Positions 32,125 to 42,233 of a stretch of DNA of 64,000 bases are shown here, one piece after another. The stretch is from contig NZ_JAPVLU010000018.1 in assembly GCF_027158205.1 (NCBI RefSeq), positions 1-64,000 on the forward strand, in the 5' to 3' direction. The translations under genes and the position numbers were made by a program. The notes beneath the pieces are model-generated. The model was not told where the DNA came from. It saw only the letters and a program-made list of their open reading frames with translations, and searched no databases. Numbering within the stretch: the stretch's first letter is position 1; each line of letters begins with the position of its first letter. This DNA comes from Streptomyces sp. H39-S7 (GTDB lineage Bacteria; Actinomycetota; Actinomycetes; Streptomycetales; Streptomycetaceae).

Positions 32125-33306
32125 TCAACGTTGAGCGAACGCGTAGGTGGCGCGGGCGATCTCGAGCTCCTCGTCGGTGGGGACCACGGCCACAGCGACG
32201 CTGCTGCTGTCCGTGGAGATCAGCCGCGCGGCGTGGCCGCGGACGGCGTTGCGTACGGCGTCGACCTCGATACCGAGGGCGCCCAGGCCCCGCAGGGCCG
32301 CCTCGCGCACCGCGGCGGAGTTCTCGCCGACTCCTGCGGTGAAGGCGATGACGTCCACTCGGCCCAGTACAGCGGTGTACGCGCCGACGTATTTGCGCAG
32401 GCGGTGGACGTAGATGTCGAACGCCAGCCGGGCGGCCTTGTCGCCCTCGGCCATGCGGCGTCCGATCTCGCGCATGTCGTTGTCACCGCACAGGCCGAGC
32501 AGGCCACTGCGTTTGTTGAGCAGGGTGTCGATCTCGTCCACCGTCATTCCACCTACGCGCGCCAGGTGGAAGACTACCGCCGGGTCGAGATCGCCCGAAC
32601 GGGTGCCCATGACCAGACCCTCCAGCGGCGTCAGGCCCATCGAGGTGTCCACGCAGACCCCGCCCGCCACCGCGGAGGCGGAGGCGCCGTTCCCCAGGTG
32701 CAGCACGATGGCGTTGACCTGCGACGACTCCTTGCCCAGCAGCTTCGCGGCGGCGCGTGAGACGAACGCGTGCGAGGTGCCGTGGAAGCCGTAGCGCCGG
32801 ATGCCGTACTCGTCCGCCGTCGCGGTGTCGATCGCGTACCGGGCGGCGTGCTCGGGGATCGTCGAGTGGAACGCGGTGTCGAAGACCGCGACCTGCGGCA
32901 GGTCAGGGCGCAGCTCGCGGGCGACCTTGATGCCGGTGATGTTCGCCGGGTTGTGCAGCGGGGCGAGCGGCACCAGCTCCTCGATCGCCGCCACGACCTC
33001 GTCGGTGATCAGCGTCGGCTCGGTGAAGCGGGTGCCGCCGTGCACGACGCGGTGGCCGACCGCCGCCAGCTCGGGGGAGTCCAGGCCGAGGCCCTGCCCG
33101 TTCAGCTCGTCGGCGATGATGCGCAGCGCCGCGTCGTGGTCGGCGACCTCGCCCTCGCCGATCCGCTCGACCAGCCCGGAGGCGAGCCGCGCGTCCGGGC
33201 CCGGGGCGGCGGCCATGTCCAGCAGCTGGTACTTCACCGAGGACGAGCCGGAATTGAGGACGAGGACGCGGGACGGGGTGCCGGCCCGGCCGTCGGGGCT
33301 GCTCAC
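32125..33306 (-). CDS. ackA: acetate kinase
   Basis: 393-residue acetate kinase (acetyl phosphate + ADP to acetate + ATP). ASKHA-fold motifs: VLVLNSGSSSVKYQLLD, HRVVHGGTRF, FDTAFHSTIPEHAARYAI, HLGNGASASAVAGG and FTAGVGENSAAVR. GTG at 33306 overlaps the stop of pta (GTGA), so the two are co-translated, as expected for the Pta-AckA overflow pathway. The reverse direction lets the cell activate acetate. Confidence 0.96.
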   Translation of the reverse strand: MSSPDGRAGTPSRVLVLNSGSSSVKYQLLDMAAAPGPDARLASGLVERIGEGEVADHDAALRIIADELNGQGLGLDSPELAAVGHRVVHGGTRFTEPTLITDEVVAAIEELVPLAPLHNPANITGIKVARELRPDLPQVAVFDTAFHSTIPEHAARYAIDTATADEYGIRRYGFHGTSHAFVSRAAAKLLGKESSQVNAIVLHLGNGASASAVAGGVCVDTSMGLTPLEGLVMGTRSGDLDPAVVFHLARVGGMTVDEIDTLLNKRSGLLGLCGDNDMREIGRRMAEGDKAARLAFDIYVHRLRKYVGAYTAVLGRVDVIAFTAGVGENSAAVREAALRGLGALGIEVDAVRNAVRGHAARLISTDSSSVAVAVVPTDEELEIARATYAFAQR

Positions 33307-35390
33307 TGGGTTTCTCCTTCGCCCTGCGCCTGGATGGCCGTGATGGCGACCGTGTTCACGATGTCCTGGACCAGCGCGCCGCGCGACAGGTCGTTGACCG
33401 GCTTGCGCAGGCCCTGCAGCACCGGTCCTACGGCGACCGCGCCGGCCGACCGCTGGACCGCCTTGTAGGTGTTGTTGCCGGTGTTCAGGTCCGGGAAGAC
33501 CAGCACGGTGGCCTGGCCGGCCACCGCGGAGCCCGGCATCTTGGTGGCCGCCACCGACGGTTCGACGGCCGCGTCGTACTGGATCGGACCGTCGACGGCC
33601 AGGTCCGGGCGGCGCTCGCGCACCAGCTCGGTGGCCTTGCGGACCTTGTCGACGTCCGCACCGGAACCCGAGGTTCCGGTGGAGTACGACAGCATGGCGA
33701 TCCGCGGCTCCACGCCGAACTGGGCGGCGGTGGCCGCCGCCTGGATGGCGATGTCCGCCAGCTGTTCGGCGTCCGGGTCCGGGTTGACGGCGCAGTCGCC
33801 GTAGACGAGGACCTTGTCGGCCAGGCACATGAAGAACACCGAGCTGACGATCGCCGCGCCCGGCGCGGTCTTGATGATCTCGAAGGCCGGGCGGATGGTG
33901 GCCGCGGTGGAGTGCACCGCGCCCGACACCATGCCGTCGGCCAGGCTCTCCTGCACCATCAGGGTGCCGAAGTACGAGACGTCGGAGACGACGTCGTAGG
34001 CCAGCTCGTAGGAGACGCCCTTGTGGGCGCGGAGCTCCGCATACAGCTCGGCGAACCGGTCGCGCAGCGGTGACGTCTGCGGGTCGACGACGGTGACGCC
34101 CGGCTGGTCGAGGCTGATGCCCAGGTCCGCGGCCTTCTTGCGGACCACGTCCTCGTCGCCGAGCAGGATCAGGTCGCACACCCCGCGCCGCAGCAGCACC
34201 TCGGCGGCCTGCAGGATGCGCTCCTCGGTGCCCTCCGGCAGGACGATGCGGCGCCGCCCGGACCTGGCCCGTTCGATCAGGGTGTGCTCGAACATCATCG
34301 GGGTGACGCGCTCGCTGCGCGCGACCGACAGCCGCTGCGTCAGCTCGGCGGTGTCCACATGCGTCTCGAACAGCCCCAGCGCGGTCTCCGCCTTGCGCGG
34401 GGTGCCCGCGCCCAGCTTGCCGTCCAGCGCGAACAGCTCGGCCGCGGTGGGGAAGCTGCCGGCCGCGACCGCGATCACGGGGGTGCCGGGCGCGAGCCGG
34501 GCAGCCAGCGCCAGGATGTCCGGGCCGGGCCGCTCATCGAGGGTGAGCAGCACGCCCGCGATCGGCGGCGCACCCGCCGAGTGCGCGGCGAGTGAGCCGA
34601 TGATGAGGTCGGCGCGGTCGCCGGGGGTGACCACCAGGCAGCCGGAGGTCAGCGCGGGCAGGAAGGCGGGCAGCATCGCGCCGCCGAAGACGAAGTCCAG
34701 CGCGTCCCGGGAGAGCCCGGCCTCGTCGCCGAGCAGGACGTCCGCGCCGAGCGCCTCGACGATCTGCGCCACCGTGGGCGCCGACAGCGCGGGCTCCTCG
34801 GGGATGACGTAGACGGGCACCTCGGGCCGGTGGGCGAGCCTGCGGCCGGCCTCGACGGCCTCCGCGGGACCCACGCGGTTGGCGACCACGGCGATGACGT
34901 CGCAGCCGAGGTTGGTGTAGGCGAGATAGGCGTTGCGGACCTCGGCGACCACCGATTCGGCCGTCTGGTCGATGCCGCCGACCACCGGCAGCACGGAGGC
35001 GCCGCATTCGTTGGCGAGCCGGGCGTTGATGCCCAGCTCCGCGGGGAGGTTCGTCTCCGCGAAGTCGGAGCCGAGGATCAGCACCGCCTCGTACTCCCGG
35101 GCGACCTCGTGGAAGCGGTCCACCAGCCTGGCCGTCAGCGCGTCGCGCCCCTGCTCGGCCTGGAGCGCCGCCGCCGCCTCGTACCCCATGCCGTAGACCG
35201 TGGACGGGTCCTGCGTCAGCCGGTAGCGGCTGCGCAGCAGATCGAACAGCCGGTCGGGCCCGTCGTGCATCAGCGGCCGGAACACCCCCACCCGGTCGAC
35301 CTGGCGGGTCAGGAGCTCCATCACCCCCAGCTCGACCACCTGGCGGCCGTCGCCGCGGCCGATCCCCGTTACATAGACGCTGCGCGTCAC
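33303..35390 (-). CDS. pta: phosphate acetyltransferase
   Basis: 695-residue long-form Pta with an N-terminal P-loop-like/BioD-type domain (SVYVTGIGRGDGRQVVELGV), a central DRTGG-like domain (about 215-330) and the C-terminal catalytic PTA_PTB domain (RRRIVLPEGTEERILQAA, DGMVSGAVHSTAATIRPA, MLSYSTGTSGSGADVDKV, VFPDLNTGNNTYKAVQRSAG). It interconverts acetyl-CoA and acetyl phosphate. GTG at 35390 has GGAG 7 nt upstream; an ATG 18 nt earlier is less well placed. It heads the pta-ackA operon and is divergent from the lactate dehydrogenase-like gene across a 421-bp region. Confidence 0.96.
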   Translation of the reverse strand: MTRSVYVTGIGRGDGRQVVELGVMELLTRQVDRVGVFRPLMHDGPDRLFDLLRSRYRLTQDPSTVYGMGYEAAAALQAEQGRDALTARLVDRFHEVAREYEAVLILGSDFAETNLPAELGINARLANECGASVLPVVGGIDQTAESVVAEVRNAYLAYTNLGCDVIAVVANRVGPAEAVEAGRRLAHRPEVPVYVIPEEPALSAPTVAQIVEALGADVLLGDEAGLSRDALDFVFGGAMLPAFLPALTSGCLVVTPGDRADLIIGSLAAHSAGAPPIAGVLLTLDERPGPDILALAARLAPGTPVIAVAAGSFPTAAELFALDGKLGAGTPRKAETALGLFETHVDTAELTQRLSVARSERVTPMMFEHTLIERARSGRRRIVLPEGTEERILQAAEVLLRRGVCDLILLGDEDVVRKKAADLGISLDQPGVTVVDPQTSPLRDRFAELYAELRAHKGVSYELAYDVVSDVSYFGTLMVQESLADGMVSGAVHSTAATIRPAFEIIKTAPGAAIVSSVFFMCLADKVLVYGDCAVNPDPDAEQLADIAIQAAATAAQFGVEPRIAMLSYSTGTSGSGADVDKVRKATELVRERRPDLAVDGPIQYDAAVEPSVAATKMPGSAVAGQATVLVFPDLNTGNNTYKAVQRSAGAVAVGPVLQGLRKPVNDLSRGALVQDIVNTVAITAIQAQGEGETQ

Positions 35391-35811
35391 GCGCGTTCTC
35401 CGATCCATCGTCGCGCTGGGTTGATCTTCATCGCTGCTGTATCACTACTGCTCTCGCCGCTTCTCGGTCCGGACTTCTCGTTCCGGAGTTCCCGGTCCGG
35501 ACCTCTCGATGGCTGGATCCCGCCGCCGCTTTCCGGTTCGTGCCTACCCCAAGACGCTAACGCGACGCTGGTGCGGTCGCTTGCCGACGCCGGGCCCGTG
35601 CCACGGCGGCTTCCGGCCCGTCCCACGATGCCATCTGCCCGTTCGCCGGGGACAATGCCCCCCCGGGGGGTGGCGGGAGAGGGGCGCTTCGGCCCGTCGC
35701 GGGCGCGGTGCGGGACCCTGTGAGCCGGCGCCGTGTCCCCGGGGCACGCGGCGGTACGTATCACCGCACTGTTCCCATAGGGTGAAATAGGCTGACGAGG
35801 GAGGGGCGACG
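35391..35811. promoter_or_regulatory. 421-bp divergent pta/ldh control region
   Basis: No gene is supported. It contains the 14-bp tandem repeats (35461-35502), C/G-rich runs near 35659-35668, and a possible -10 TAGGCT at 35788-35793 for the dehydrogenase. I looked for a Rex-type TGTGA-N6-TCACA operator and did not find one. Confidence 0.5.
35461..35502. repeat. three tandem 14-bp repeats upstream of pta
   Basis: TTCTCGGTCCGGAC (35461-35474), TTCTCGTTCCGGAG (35475-35488) and TTCCCGGTCCGGAC (35489-35502) are contiguous and in phase. Each holds a TCCGGA palindrome. They lie 71-112 bp upstream of the pta start, suggesting a multi-site regulator. Confidence 0.65.
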
Positions 35812-36855
<1,044 letters not shown>

Positions 36856-36893
36856 CACCCCAGATCCCGTAACCCTCCAGGAGAGACCAGCCC

Positions 36894-37919
36894 ATGCGTA
36901 TCGGAGTCCTCACCGCAGGCGGCGACTGCCCCGGCCTCAACGCCGTCATCCGGTCGGTCGTGCACCGCGCGCTCACCGGCCACGGCGACGAGGTCATCGG
37001 CTTCGAGGACGGCTTCGTCGGGTTGCTCGAAGGCCGCTTCCGGCCGCTCGGCCTCAACTCGGTCAGCGGCATCCTGGCCCGCGGCGGCACCATCCTCGGC
37101 TCGGCGCGCCTGGAGCGCGCCCGGCTGCGCGAGGCGGCGGACAACGCCGAGGAGCTGTGCCGCCAGTACGGCATCGACGCCCTCATCCCGATCGGCGGCG
37201 AAGGCACCCTGACCGCCGCCAAGATGCTGTCGGACGCCGGGATGCCGGTCGTCGGCGTGCCGAAGACCATCGACAACGACATCTCCGCCACCGACCGCAC
37301 GTTCGGCTTCGACACCGCCGTCATGGTCGCCACCGAGGCCATCGACCGGTTGAAGACCACCGCCGAGTCCCACCAGCGGGTCATGGTCGTCGAGGTGATG
37401 GGCCGGCACGCCGGCTGGATCGCCCTGGAGTCGGGCATGGCGGGCGGCGCGCACGGCATCTGCGTCCCGGAGCGGCCGTTCGACCCCGCCGACCTGGTCG
37501 CGATGGTCGAGGAGCGCTTCGCGCGCGGCAAGAAGTTCGCCGTCATCTGCGTCGCCGAGGGCGCGCACCCGGCCGCCGGGACCATGGACTATGGCGTCGG
37601 CGCGGTCGACAAGTTCGGCCACGAGCGGTTCGGCGGCATCGGCACCCGGCTCGCCGTCGAACTGGAGCAGCGCCTCGGCAAGGAGGCGCGTCCCGTCATC
37701 CTCGGCCACGTCCAGCGCGGCGGCGTCCCCACCGCCTACGACCGGGTGCTGGCCAACCGCTTCGGCTGGCACGCGGTCGAAGGCGTCCACAAAGGGGCCT
37801 TCGGGCACATGACCGCGCTGCGCGGCACCCAGATCGAGATGGTCCCGCTCGCGGACGCGGTGGTCGAGCTGAAGCGGGTCCCGGACGAGCGGATGGACGA
37901 GGCCGAGTCGGTCTTCTGA
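36894..37919 (+). CDS. pfkA: ATP-dependent 6-phosphofructokinase
   Basis: 341-residue phosphofructokinase phosphorylating fructose 6-phosphate. N-terminal GVLTAGGDCPGLNAVIRS, ATP-site IGGEGTLTAAKM (Gly-Glu-Gly rather than the G-D-D of pyrophosphate enzymes), catalytic VPKTIDNDISATDRTFGFDT and effector-site VVEVMGRHAGWIALESG are all present. Gly in GGEGT together with Lys in PKTIDND is the actinobacterial ATP-type pattern. Streptomyces carry several Pfk paralogues; this one lies next to pyk-ackA-pta. A small hairpin at 37937-37955 follows. Confidence 0.95.
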   Translation: MRIGVLTAGGDCPGLNAVIRSVVHRALTGHGDEVIGFEDGFVGLLEGRFRPLGLNSVSGILARGGTILGSARLERARLREAADNAEELCRQYGIDALIPIGGEGTLTAAKMLSDAGMPVVGVPKTIDNDISATDRTFGFDTAVMVATEAIDRLKTTAESHQRVMVVEVMGRHAGWIALESGMAGGAHGICVPERPFDPADLVAMVEERFARGKKFAVICVAEGAHPAAGTMDYGVGAVDKFGHERFGGIGTRLAVELEQRLGKEARPVILGHVQRGGVPTAYDRVLANRFGWHAVEGVHKGAFGHMTALRGTQIEMVPLADAVVELKRVPDERMDEAESVF

Positions 37920-37936
37920 GCAGGGCGCTCTCCTGA

Positions 37937-37955
37937 GCAGGCCGACGCGGCCTGC
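37937..37955 (+). terminator. hairpin after pfkA
   Basis: GCAGGCC (37937-37943) pairs with GGCCTGC (37949-37955) around a 5-nt loop, 17 bp after the pfkA stop; no T-run follows. Confidence 0.55.
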
Positions 37956-38057
37956 CGGACGATTCGGCTGAAGTACCCCGAACGCACCACGCACTTGATC
38001 CGGTGGGCACCGGCGGTGCAGTCTGATCCATCCGACGACGGAGGCGGATGAAAGCAG

Positions 38058-38540
38058 GTGCCCCGCGTGGCGACGACAGTGGACGATGCACCCGGCTACG
38101 GCTCCGACCACGGACCGGCCGGCTGGCGGTGGACGCTGTTCTTCTGTCTGGCGGCCGCGGGTCTGCTCGGGGGCGCGCTGGGCGGCAGCCTCTTCGAACT
38201 CACCGAGTACGGGCAGTACACGTATCTCGCCCTCGGGCCGATCGTCGGCGGCGCGCTCGGAGCGGTCTGCGGCGGCCTGGCCGGCGGGGTGCTGGTCTGC
38301 CTGCCGCCGCGCTGGGCCTTCGCTCCCGGGGCGGCGCCCTGCGCCGCCGCCGCGGCGGTGCTCCTGCTGGAACTGGGCACGGTCGACGCGTTCACCTCCG
38401 AGGGTGCCGCGGAGCAGTTCTTCTCCGGCGGCCCCGGGCTGACGATGCTGCTCGTCCCCGCGCTGGCCGCGGCCGGTGTCGCGCACGTGGTGGCGCGCGG
38501 CTGCCGGCGGTTCGGGCAGGCGGGCTCCGCCACCCCGTGA
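38058..38540 (+). CDS. small membrane protein, unrecognised family
   Basis: 160-residue protein with four hydrophobic segments (about 25-47, 58-80, 84-103 and 125-145) rich in Gly and Ala, so it is an integral membrane protein. A short acidic N-terminus precedes the first helix. GTG at 38058 is used; a second in-frame GTG at 38067 is equally possible. It stands alone between pfkA and the convergent chitinase. No family assignment or function is offered. Confidence 0.65.
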   Translation: MPRVATTVDDAPGYGSDHGPAGWRWTLFFCLAAAGLLGGALGGSLFELTEYGQYTYLALGPIVGGALGAVCGGLAGGVLVCLPPRWAFAPGAAPCAAAAAVLLLELGTVDAFTSEGAAEQFFSGGPGLTMLLVPALAAAGVAHVVARGCRRFGQAGSATP

Positions 38541-38549
38541 CATGACCGA

Positions 38550-38584
38550 GCCCCGGACAACAGCTCGTGGCTGCGGGCCGGGGC
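38550..38584. terminator. bidirectional hairpin (membrane protein / chitinase)
   Basis: GCCCCGG (38550-38556) pairs with CCGGGGC (38578-38584) and encloses a CAGC/GCTG hairpin, between two convergent genes. Confidence 0.6.
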
Positions 38585-38606
38585 GCGGAGTTCGGAGGAG
38601 GCGGGA

Positions 38607-39635
38607 TCAGCCGGTGTAGACGGCGAGCGCCTTGGTGAAGTCCCAGGCGTTCTGGGTGATGCCGCTGCAGGCGTCCGGGTCGGTGCCGGAGCCGCACTTG
38701 CGGTCGCGGTTGACGGACCAGTAGCTGACGCGGGCCAGGTGGTGGCTGGTCGCGTAGGAGACCATCGACTTGAAGTTGGCGAGGGTGACCTTCTCGCCGG
38801 CGCTGTCGGTGATGCCGTTCATCGAGGAGAAGCCGACCTTGCGGTAGGCCGCGTCCGAGGAGAGCCCGTAGGCACCGGCGACGTCGTTCTTCAGGCCGTC
38901 GACCGCCGACTTGGTGGTGGCGGCCATGTCGACGGCGCCCTGGTCGTAGTCGAACGGCATGACGGCCCAGGCGTCGGCGTTCAGGCCGGCGGCGGCGCCC
39001 TTCTTGATCAGGTCCTTGCCGTTGGAGTCGGGCCCCGTGGGGGTGGTGCCGAAGGTGATGTACACCTTCACGGCGCTGTTGTTGGTCTTGATGATCTTCA
39101 GGGCGTCCACGGTGCGCTTGCGGACCGTGGAGTTCTCGACCGCGGAAGCCTCGATGTCGATGTCGATGGACTTCAACTGGTAGGCGTTGATCACCTTCTG
39201 GTAGGCGCCGGCCAGTGCGGAGGCCGAGGTGCACTTCTCCTCGAGCTTGTTGCCGCTCCAGCCGCCGAAGGAGACGGTGACGTCGCCGCCCGCGTTGCGG
39301 ATCGCGTTGATCGTCGACTGGTCGGTGCCGCCGGTGAGGGCGCGGGACCCGTCCCACTTGGGATTACAGCCGCCGTCGGAGAGCATGAAGGCCATCGTGA
39401 ACTGCTTGATGCCGGTGGCCGACATCACGGACGTCGCGGACGGCGGGGTGCCCCAGCCGAGGTACAGGTAAGGGGCCGCCATGCCGCTGGGGAGAGCGGC
39501 GGCGGCCTGCGGGGCGGCCTTCGCGGCGGTGGGGGTGGTGGCCTGGGCGGTCGCGCCGAGCGCCGCCGCCGCGGCGAGTCCTGCGGTCGCGGCCAGCGCG
39601 ATGCGGCCGCGGCGGGAGTGCGGGAGAAAGAGCAT
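38607..39635 (-). CDS. secreted GH18 chitinase-like glycoside hydrolase
   Basis: 342-residue exported protein with a signal peptide (basic HSRRGR, hydrophobic Ala-rich core, cut near ATAQATT). GH18 barrel segments: YLYLGWGTPPS, GGDVTVSFGGWSGNKLEE (strand 3 SxGG) and the catalytic strand 4 SIDIDIEAS with the D-x-D-x-E motif, followed by AVMPFDYDQGAVDM and ARVSYWSVNRD. No chitin-binding or fibronectin module is attached, so it is the single-domain actinobacterial type. AGGAG precedes the ATG. A GGAAA-G-TTTCC palindrome lies 89-103 bp upstream, a likely sugar-responsive operator. Confidence 0.9.
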   Translation of the reverse strand: MLFLPHSRRGRIALAATAGLAAAAALGATAQATTPTAAKAAPQAAAALPSGMAAPYLYLGWGTPPSATSVMSATGIKQFTMAFMLSDGGCNPKWDGSRALTGGTDQSTINAIRNAGGDVTVSFGGWSGNKLEEKCTSASALAGAYQKVINAYQLKSIDIDIEASAVENSTVRKRTVDALKIIKTNNSAVKVYITFGTTPTGPDSNGKDLIKKGAAAGLNADAWAVMPFDYDQGAVDMAATTKSAVDGLKNDVAGAYGLSSDAAYRKVGFSSMNGITDSAGEKVTLANFKSMVSYATSHHLARVSYWSVNRDRKCGSGTDPDACSGITQNAWDFTKALAVYTG

Positions 39636-39723
39636 GGGGGAGAACTCCTAGCGTGTACGGGAGTTGGCTCTGGAACGCTGCGTGAACGCTAGTGGTCCCG
39701 CAACCCGACGACAAGAGATTGGT

Positions 39724-39738
39724 TAGGAAAGTTTCCTA
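39724..39738. promoter_or_regulatory. TAGGAAA-G-TTTCCTA palindrome upstream of chitinase
   Basis: Perfect 7+1+7 palindrome in an AT-rich patch between the chitinase and response regulator genes. Similar GGAAA/TTTCC palindromes control secreted hydrolase genes in Streptomyces (ROK-family repressors such as CsnR, as I recall). Chitinase is the probable target. Confidence 0.55.
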
Positions 39739-39760
39739 TTGCTGCGGGGAGAGCAGCCGT

Positions 39761-40504
39761 TCAGCTGCCGACGCGGCCGTCCCGACCCGGCCCCGGGGAC
39801 CAGCGGTAGCTGAGCTCCGGTCGCCCCACCTGCCCGTACTGGGGGCTGCGCACCGCACGTCCGGTGTCCACCAGATGTTCCAGATAGCGCCGGGCGGTGA
39901 TCCGCGAGACGCCGACGGCGGCCGCGGCCGCGTTCGCCGAGATCCCGTCGTCCGCCTCGCGCAGCGCGCTCGTGACGGCCTCCAGCGTCGGGCCGCTGAG
40001 CCCCTTCGGCAGCACGGGCGACTCCGGGCTGCGCAGCGACGCCAGCGCCCGGTCCACCTCGTCCTGCCCCGAGGCCTCGCCCCCGGCCAGCTCGCGGCGG
40101 AAGCGGGCCCACCGGTCGAGGCGGTCGCGCAGGGTCGGGAAGGTGAACGGCTTGAGCAGGTACTGGACGACGCCGGCGGACACCGCCTGCCGGACCACCC
40201 CCAGGTCGCGGGCGGAGGTCACCGCGATCACGTCGGCGGTGTGGCCGGCGGCCCGCATCGCCTGGACGACCTGCAGACCGTGCCCGTCCGGCAGATGGAG
40301 GTCGAGCAGCACCAGGTCCACCGGGTGCTGCCGGAAGAAGCGGAGCGCCTCCCCGCCGGAGTGCACCGTGCCGACGACCGTGAAACCGGCCACCCGCCCG
40401 ACGTACAGCGCGTGGGCGGCGGCGGCGATCGGATCGTCCTCGACCACCAGGACGCGGCTGGTGCCGGCGCCGGGATTCTGTCCGGTCCTGGCGGTGTCGC
40501 TCAT
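39761..40504 (-). CDS. DctR/CitB-type response regulator
   Basis: 247-residue regulator: receiver domain VLVVEDDPIAAAAHALYVGR with phospho-Asp in LVLLDLHLPDGHG and Lys in QYLLKPFTFPTL, then a helical linker and a C-terminal helix-turn-helix (AAAAVGVSRITARRYLEHLV) typical of the DcuR/CitB/DpiA family. It is co-transcribed with the kinase (ATGA overlap) and both are divergent from DctA, so it probably activates dicarboxylate uptake. Confidence 0.92.
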   Translation of the reverse strand: MSDTARTGQNPGAGTSRVLVVEDDPIAAAAHALYVGRVAGFTVVGTVHSGGEALRFFRQHPVDLVLLDLHLPDGHGLQVVQAMRAAGHTADVIAVTSARDLGVVRQAVSAGVVQYLLKPFTFPTLRDRLDRWARFRRELAGGEASGQDEVDRALASLRSPESPVLPKGLSGPTLEAVTSALREADDGISANAAAAAVGVSRITARRYLEHLVDTGRAVRSPQYGQVGRPELSYRWSPGPGRDGRVGS

Positions 40505-42126
40505 GTCCGTGCCTCCCGCTGCAGCGGCATGCGGACGGTGAACACCGCGCCGCCCTGGTCGTCCTGCCGGCCCAGTTCCACGGTGCCGCCGCCGCGCCGC
40601 GCGGCCTGCTCGACCAGGGCCAGGCCGAGCCCCCGCCCCTCGCTCTTCGTCGTCCAGCCGCGCCGGAACACCTCGCGCAGCACCTCGGGATCCACCCCGC
40701 GGCCGGTGTCGGTGACCTTCAGCAGCAGTTCGTTCCCTTCGGTGCGCGCGGTGACCGCGACCTTCGGGCGGCCCACGCCCTCGACGGCCGCGTCCAGGGC
40801 GTTGTCGACGAGATTGCCCAGGATCGTCACCAGGTCGCGCGCCGCGAACCCCTCGGGCAGGACGCCGTCGTCGATCCGGCTGTCGTCGGTGACGGTCAGC
40901 TCGACCCCGCGCTCGTTGGCCACGGCCGCCTTGCCCAGCAGGAGCGCGGCGAGAACCGGTTCGCCGACGGCGCCGACGACCTGGTCGGTGAGGGTCTGCG
41001 CGAGCTCCAGTTCGGCGGTCGCGAAGTCCACGGCCTCGTCGGCGCGGCCCAGTGCGATGAGCGAGACCACGGTGTGCAGCCGGTTGGAGGCCTCGTGCGC
41101 CTGGGAACGCAGCGCCTCCGCGAAGCCCCGCACCGAGTCCAGCTCGCCGGTCAGCGCCTGCAGGTCCGTGTGGTCCCGCAGGGTGACGACGGTCCCCCGG
41201 CGTTCCCCGCCGAGCACCGGTGAGGTGTTGACGACCACGACCCGCTCGGCGGTCAGATGCACCTCGTCGACGCGGGGCTCGGCGGCGAGCAGGGCGCCGG
41301 TGAGGGAGGCCGGCAGCCCGAGCCCGTCCACGTAGCCGCCGACGACCTCGCCGGTCAGGCCGAGGAGTTCACGGGCCGCGTCGTTGCAGAGCAGCACCCG
41401 GCGGTCGGCGCCGAGCAGGATCAGCCCCTCGCGCACCGCGTGCAGGGTCGCCTGGTGGTAGTCGTACATCCGGCTCAGCTCGCCGGCGGCCATGCCGTGC
41501 GTGTGACGGCGCAGCCGGGCGTTGGCGAGGTACGTGCCGAGGCCGCCGATCGTGAGCGCGGCGGCCGCGACGGCGAGGAGGACGACCAGTTGGCCACGCA
41601 CCTCATGGCTGATCGCGTCCACCTTGATGCCGACGCTGACCAGCGCGACGACCCGGCCGCCGGGCCCGTCGCGCACCGGGGCGACGACCCGCACCGACGG
41701 GCCGAGGGTGCCGGTGTACGTCTCGCTGAAGGTCTCGCCGCGCAGGGCGCGCGCGGTGTGGCCGAGGAACGGCTCGCCGATCCGCTCGGGGTCGGGGTGG
41801 GTCCAGCGGATGCCGTCCGGGGCCATGATCGTCACGAAGTCCACCCCGGCGTCGGCCACCACCCGCTGCGCGTACGGCTGGAGCTCCGTGCTCGGATCGG
41901 TGCCGGGCGCCGCGAGGGCGGCCCGCCGGACGGCGGGGGAGTCCGCGAGCGACGCGGCCACCGCCCGCACCCGGCCGTCCGCCGCGTCCTCGGCCCTGCT
42001 GTGCGCCTGGACGTAGGCCAGTAGGGCGCACCCCGCGACCACGGCGGCCACGATCACCACCTGCATGGCGAACAACTGGCCGGCGAGGCTGCGGGGACGC
42101 GGGGGTGCGCGCCGGATGGTCGGCAT
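40501..42126 (-). CDS. DcuS/CitA-type sensor histidine kinase
   Basis: 541-residue kinase with two membrane helices (about 17-37 and 178-200) around a periplasmic PAS-like domain (DPSTELQPYAQRVVADAGVD, with RTHP-type ligand region WTHPDPERIGEPFLG), a cytosolic PAS domain (HAVREGLILLGADRRVLL), the CitA-type phospho-acceptor helix AHEASNRLHTVVSLIALGR, and HATPase (NLVDNALDAAVEG, DTGRGVDPE, RGLGLALVEQAARRGGG). This family senses C4-dicarboxylates or citrate directly outside the membrane. Divergent dctA supports C4-dicarboxylate sensing. Confidence 0.92.
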   Translation of the reverse strand: MPTIRRAPPRPRSLAGQLFAMQVVIVAAVVAGCALLAYVQAHSRAEDAADGRVRAVAASLADSPAVRRAALAAPGTDPSTELQPYAQRVVADAGVDFVTIMAPDGIRWTHPDPERIGEPFLGHTARALRGETFSETYTGTLGPSVRVVAPVRDGPGGRVVALVSVGIKVDAISHEVRGQLVVLLAVAAAALTIGGLGTYLANARLRRHTHGMAAGELSRMYDYHQATLHAVREGLILLGADRRVLLCNDAARELLGLTGEVVGGYVDGLGLPASLTGALLAAEPRVDEVHLTAERVVVVNTSPVLGGERRGTVVTLRDHTDLQALTGELDSVRGFAEALRSQAHEASNRLHTVVSLIALGRADEAVDFATAELELAQTLTDQVVGAVGEPVLAALLLGKAAVANERGVELTVTDDSRIDDGVLPEGFAARDLVTILGNLVDNALDAAVEGVGRPKVAVTARTEGNELLLKVTDTGRGVDPEVLREVFRRGWTTKSEGRGLGLALVEQAARRGGGTVELGRQDDQGGAVFTVRMPLQREART

Positions 42127-42170
42127 GTCCCACAGTGTGCACGTCCCGCCGCGAACTCAATGAACGCAAA

Positions 42171-42186
42171 CGTGACCCCGGTCACG
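42171..42186. promoter_or_regulatory. CRP-like palindrome upstream of dctA
   Basis: CGTGACC (42171-42177), CC, GGTCACG (42180-42186). It fits GTG-N6-GNCAC, which I recall as the S. coelicolor Crp motif, and lies 48-63 bp upstream of the dctA start, between dctA and the divergent kinase gene. Confidence 0.5.
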
Positions 42187-42233
42187 CGGGCCGCGCATAG
42201 TCACCCCAGTTACGAAGACCTCGGGAGGCAGAC

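Noticed and set aside
35391..35811. Rex redox-repressor operator in the pta/ldh region
   Set aside because: I searched by eye for TGTGA-N6-TCACA and found only weak partial matches.
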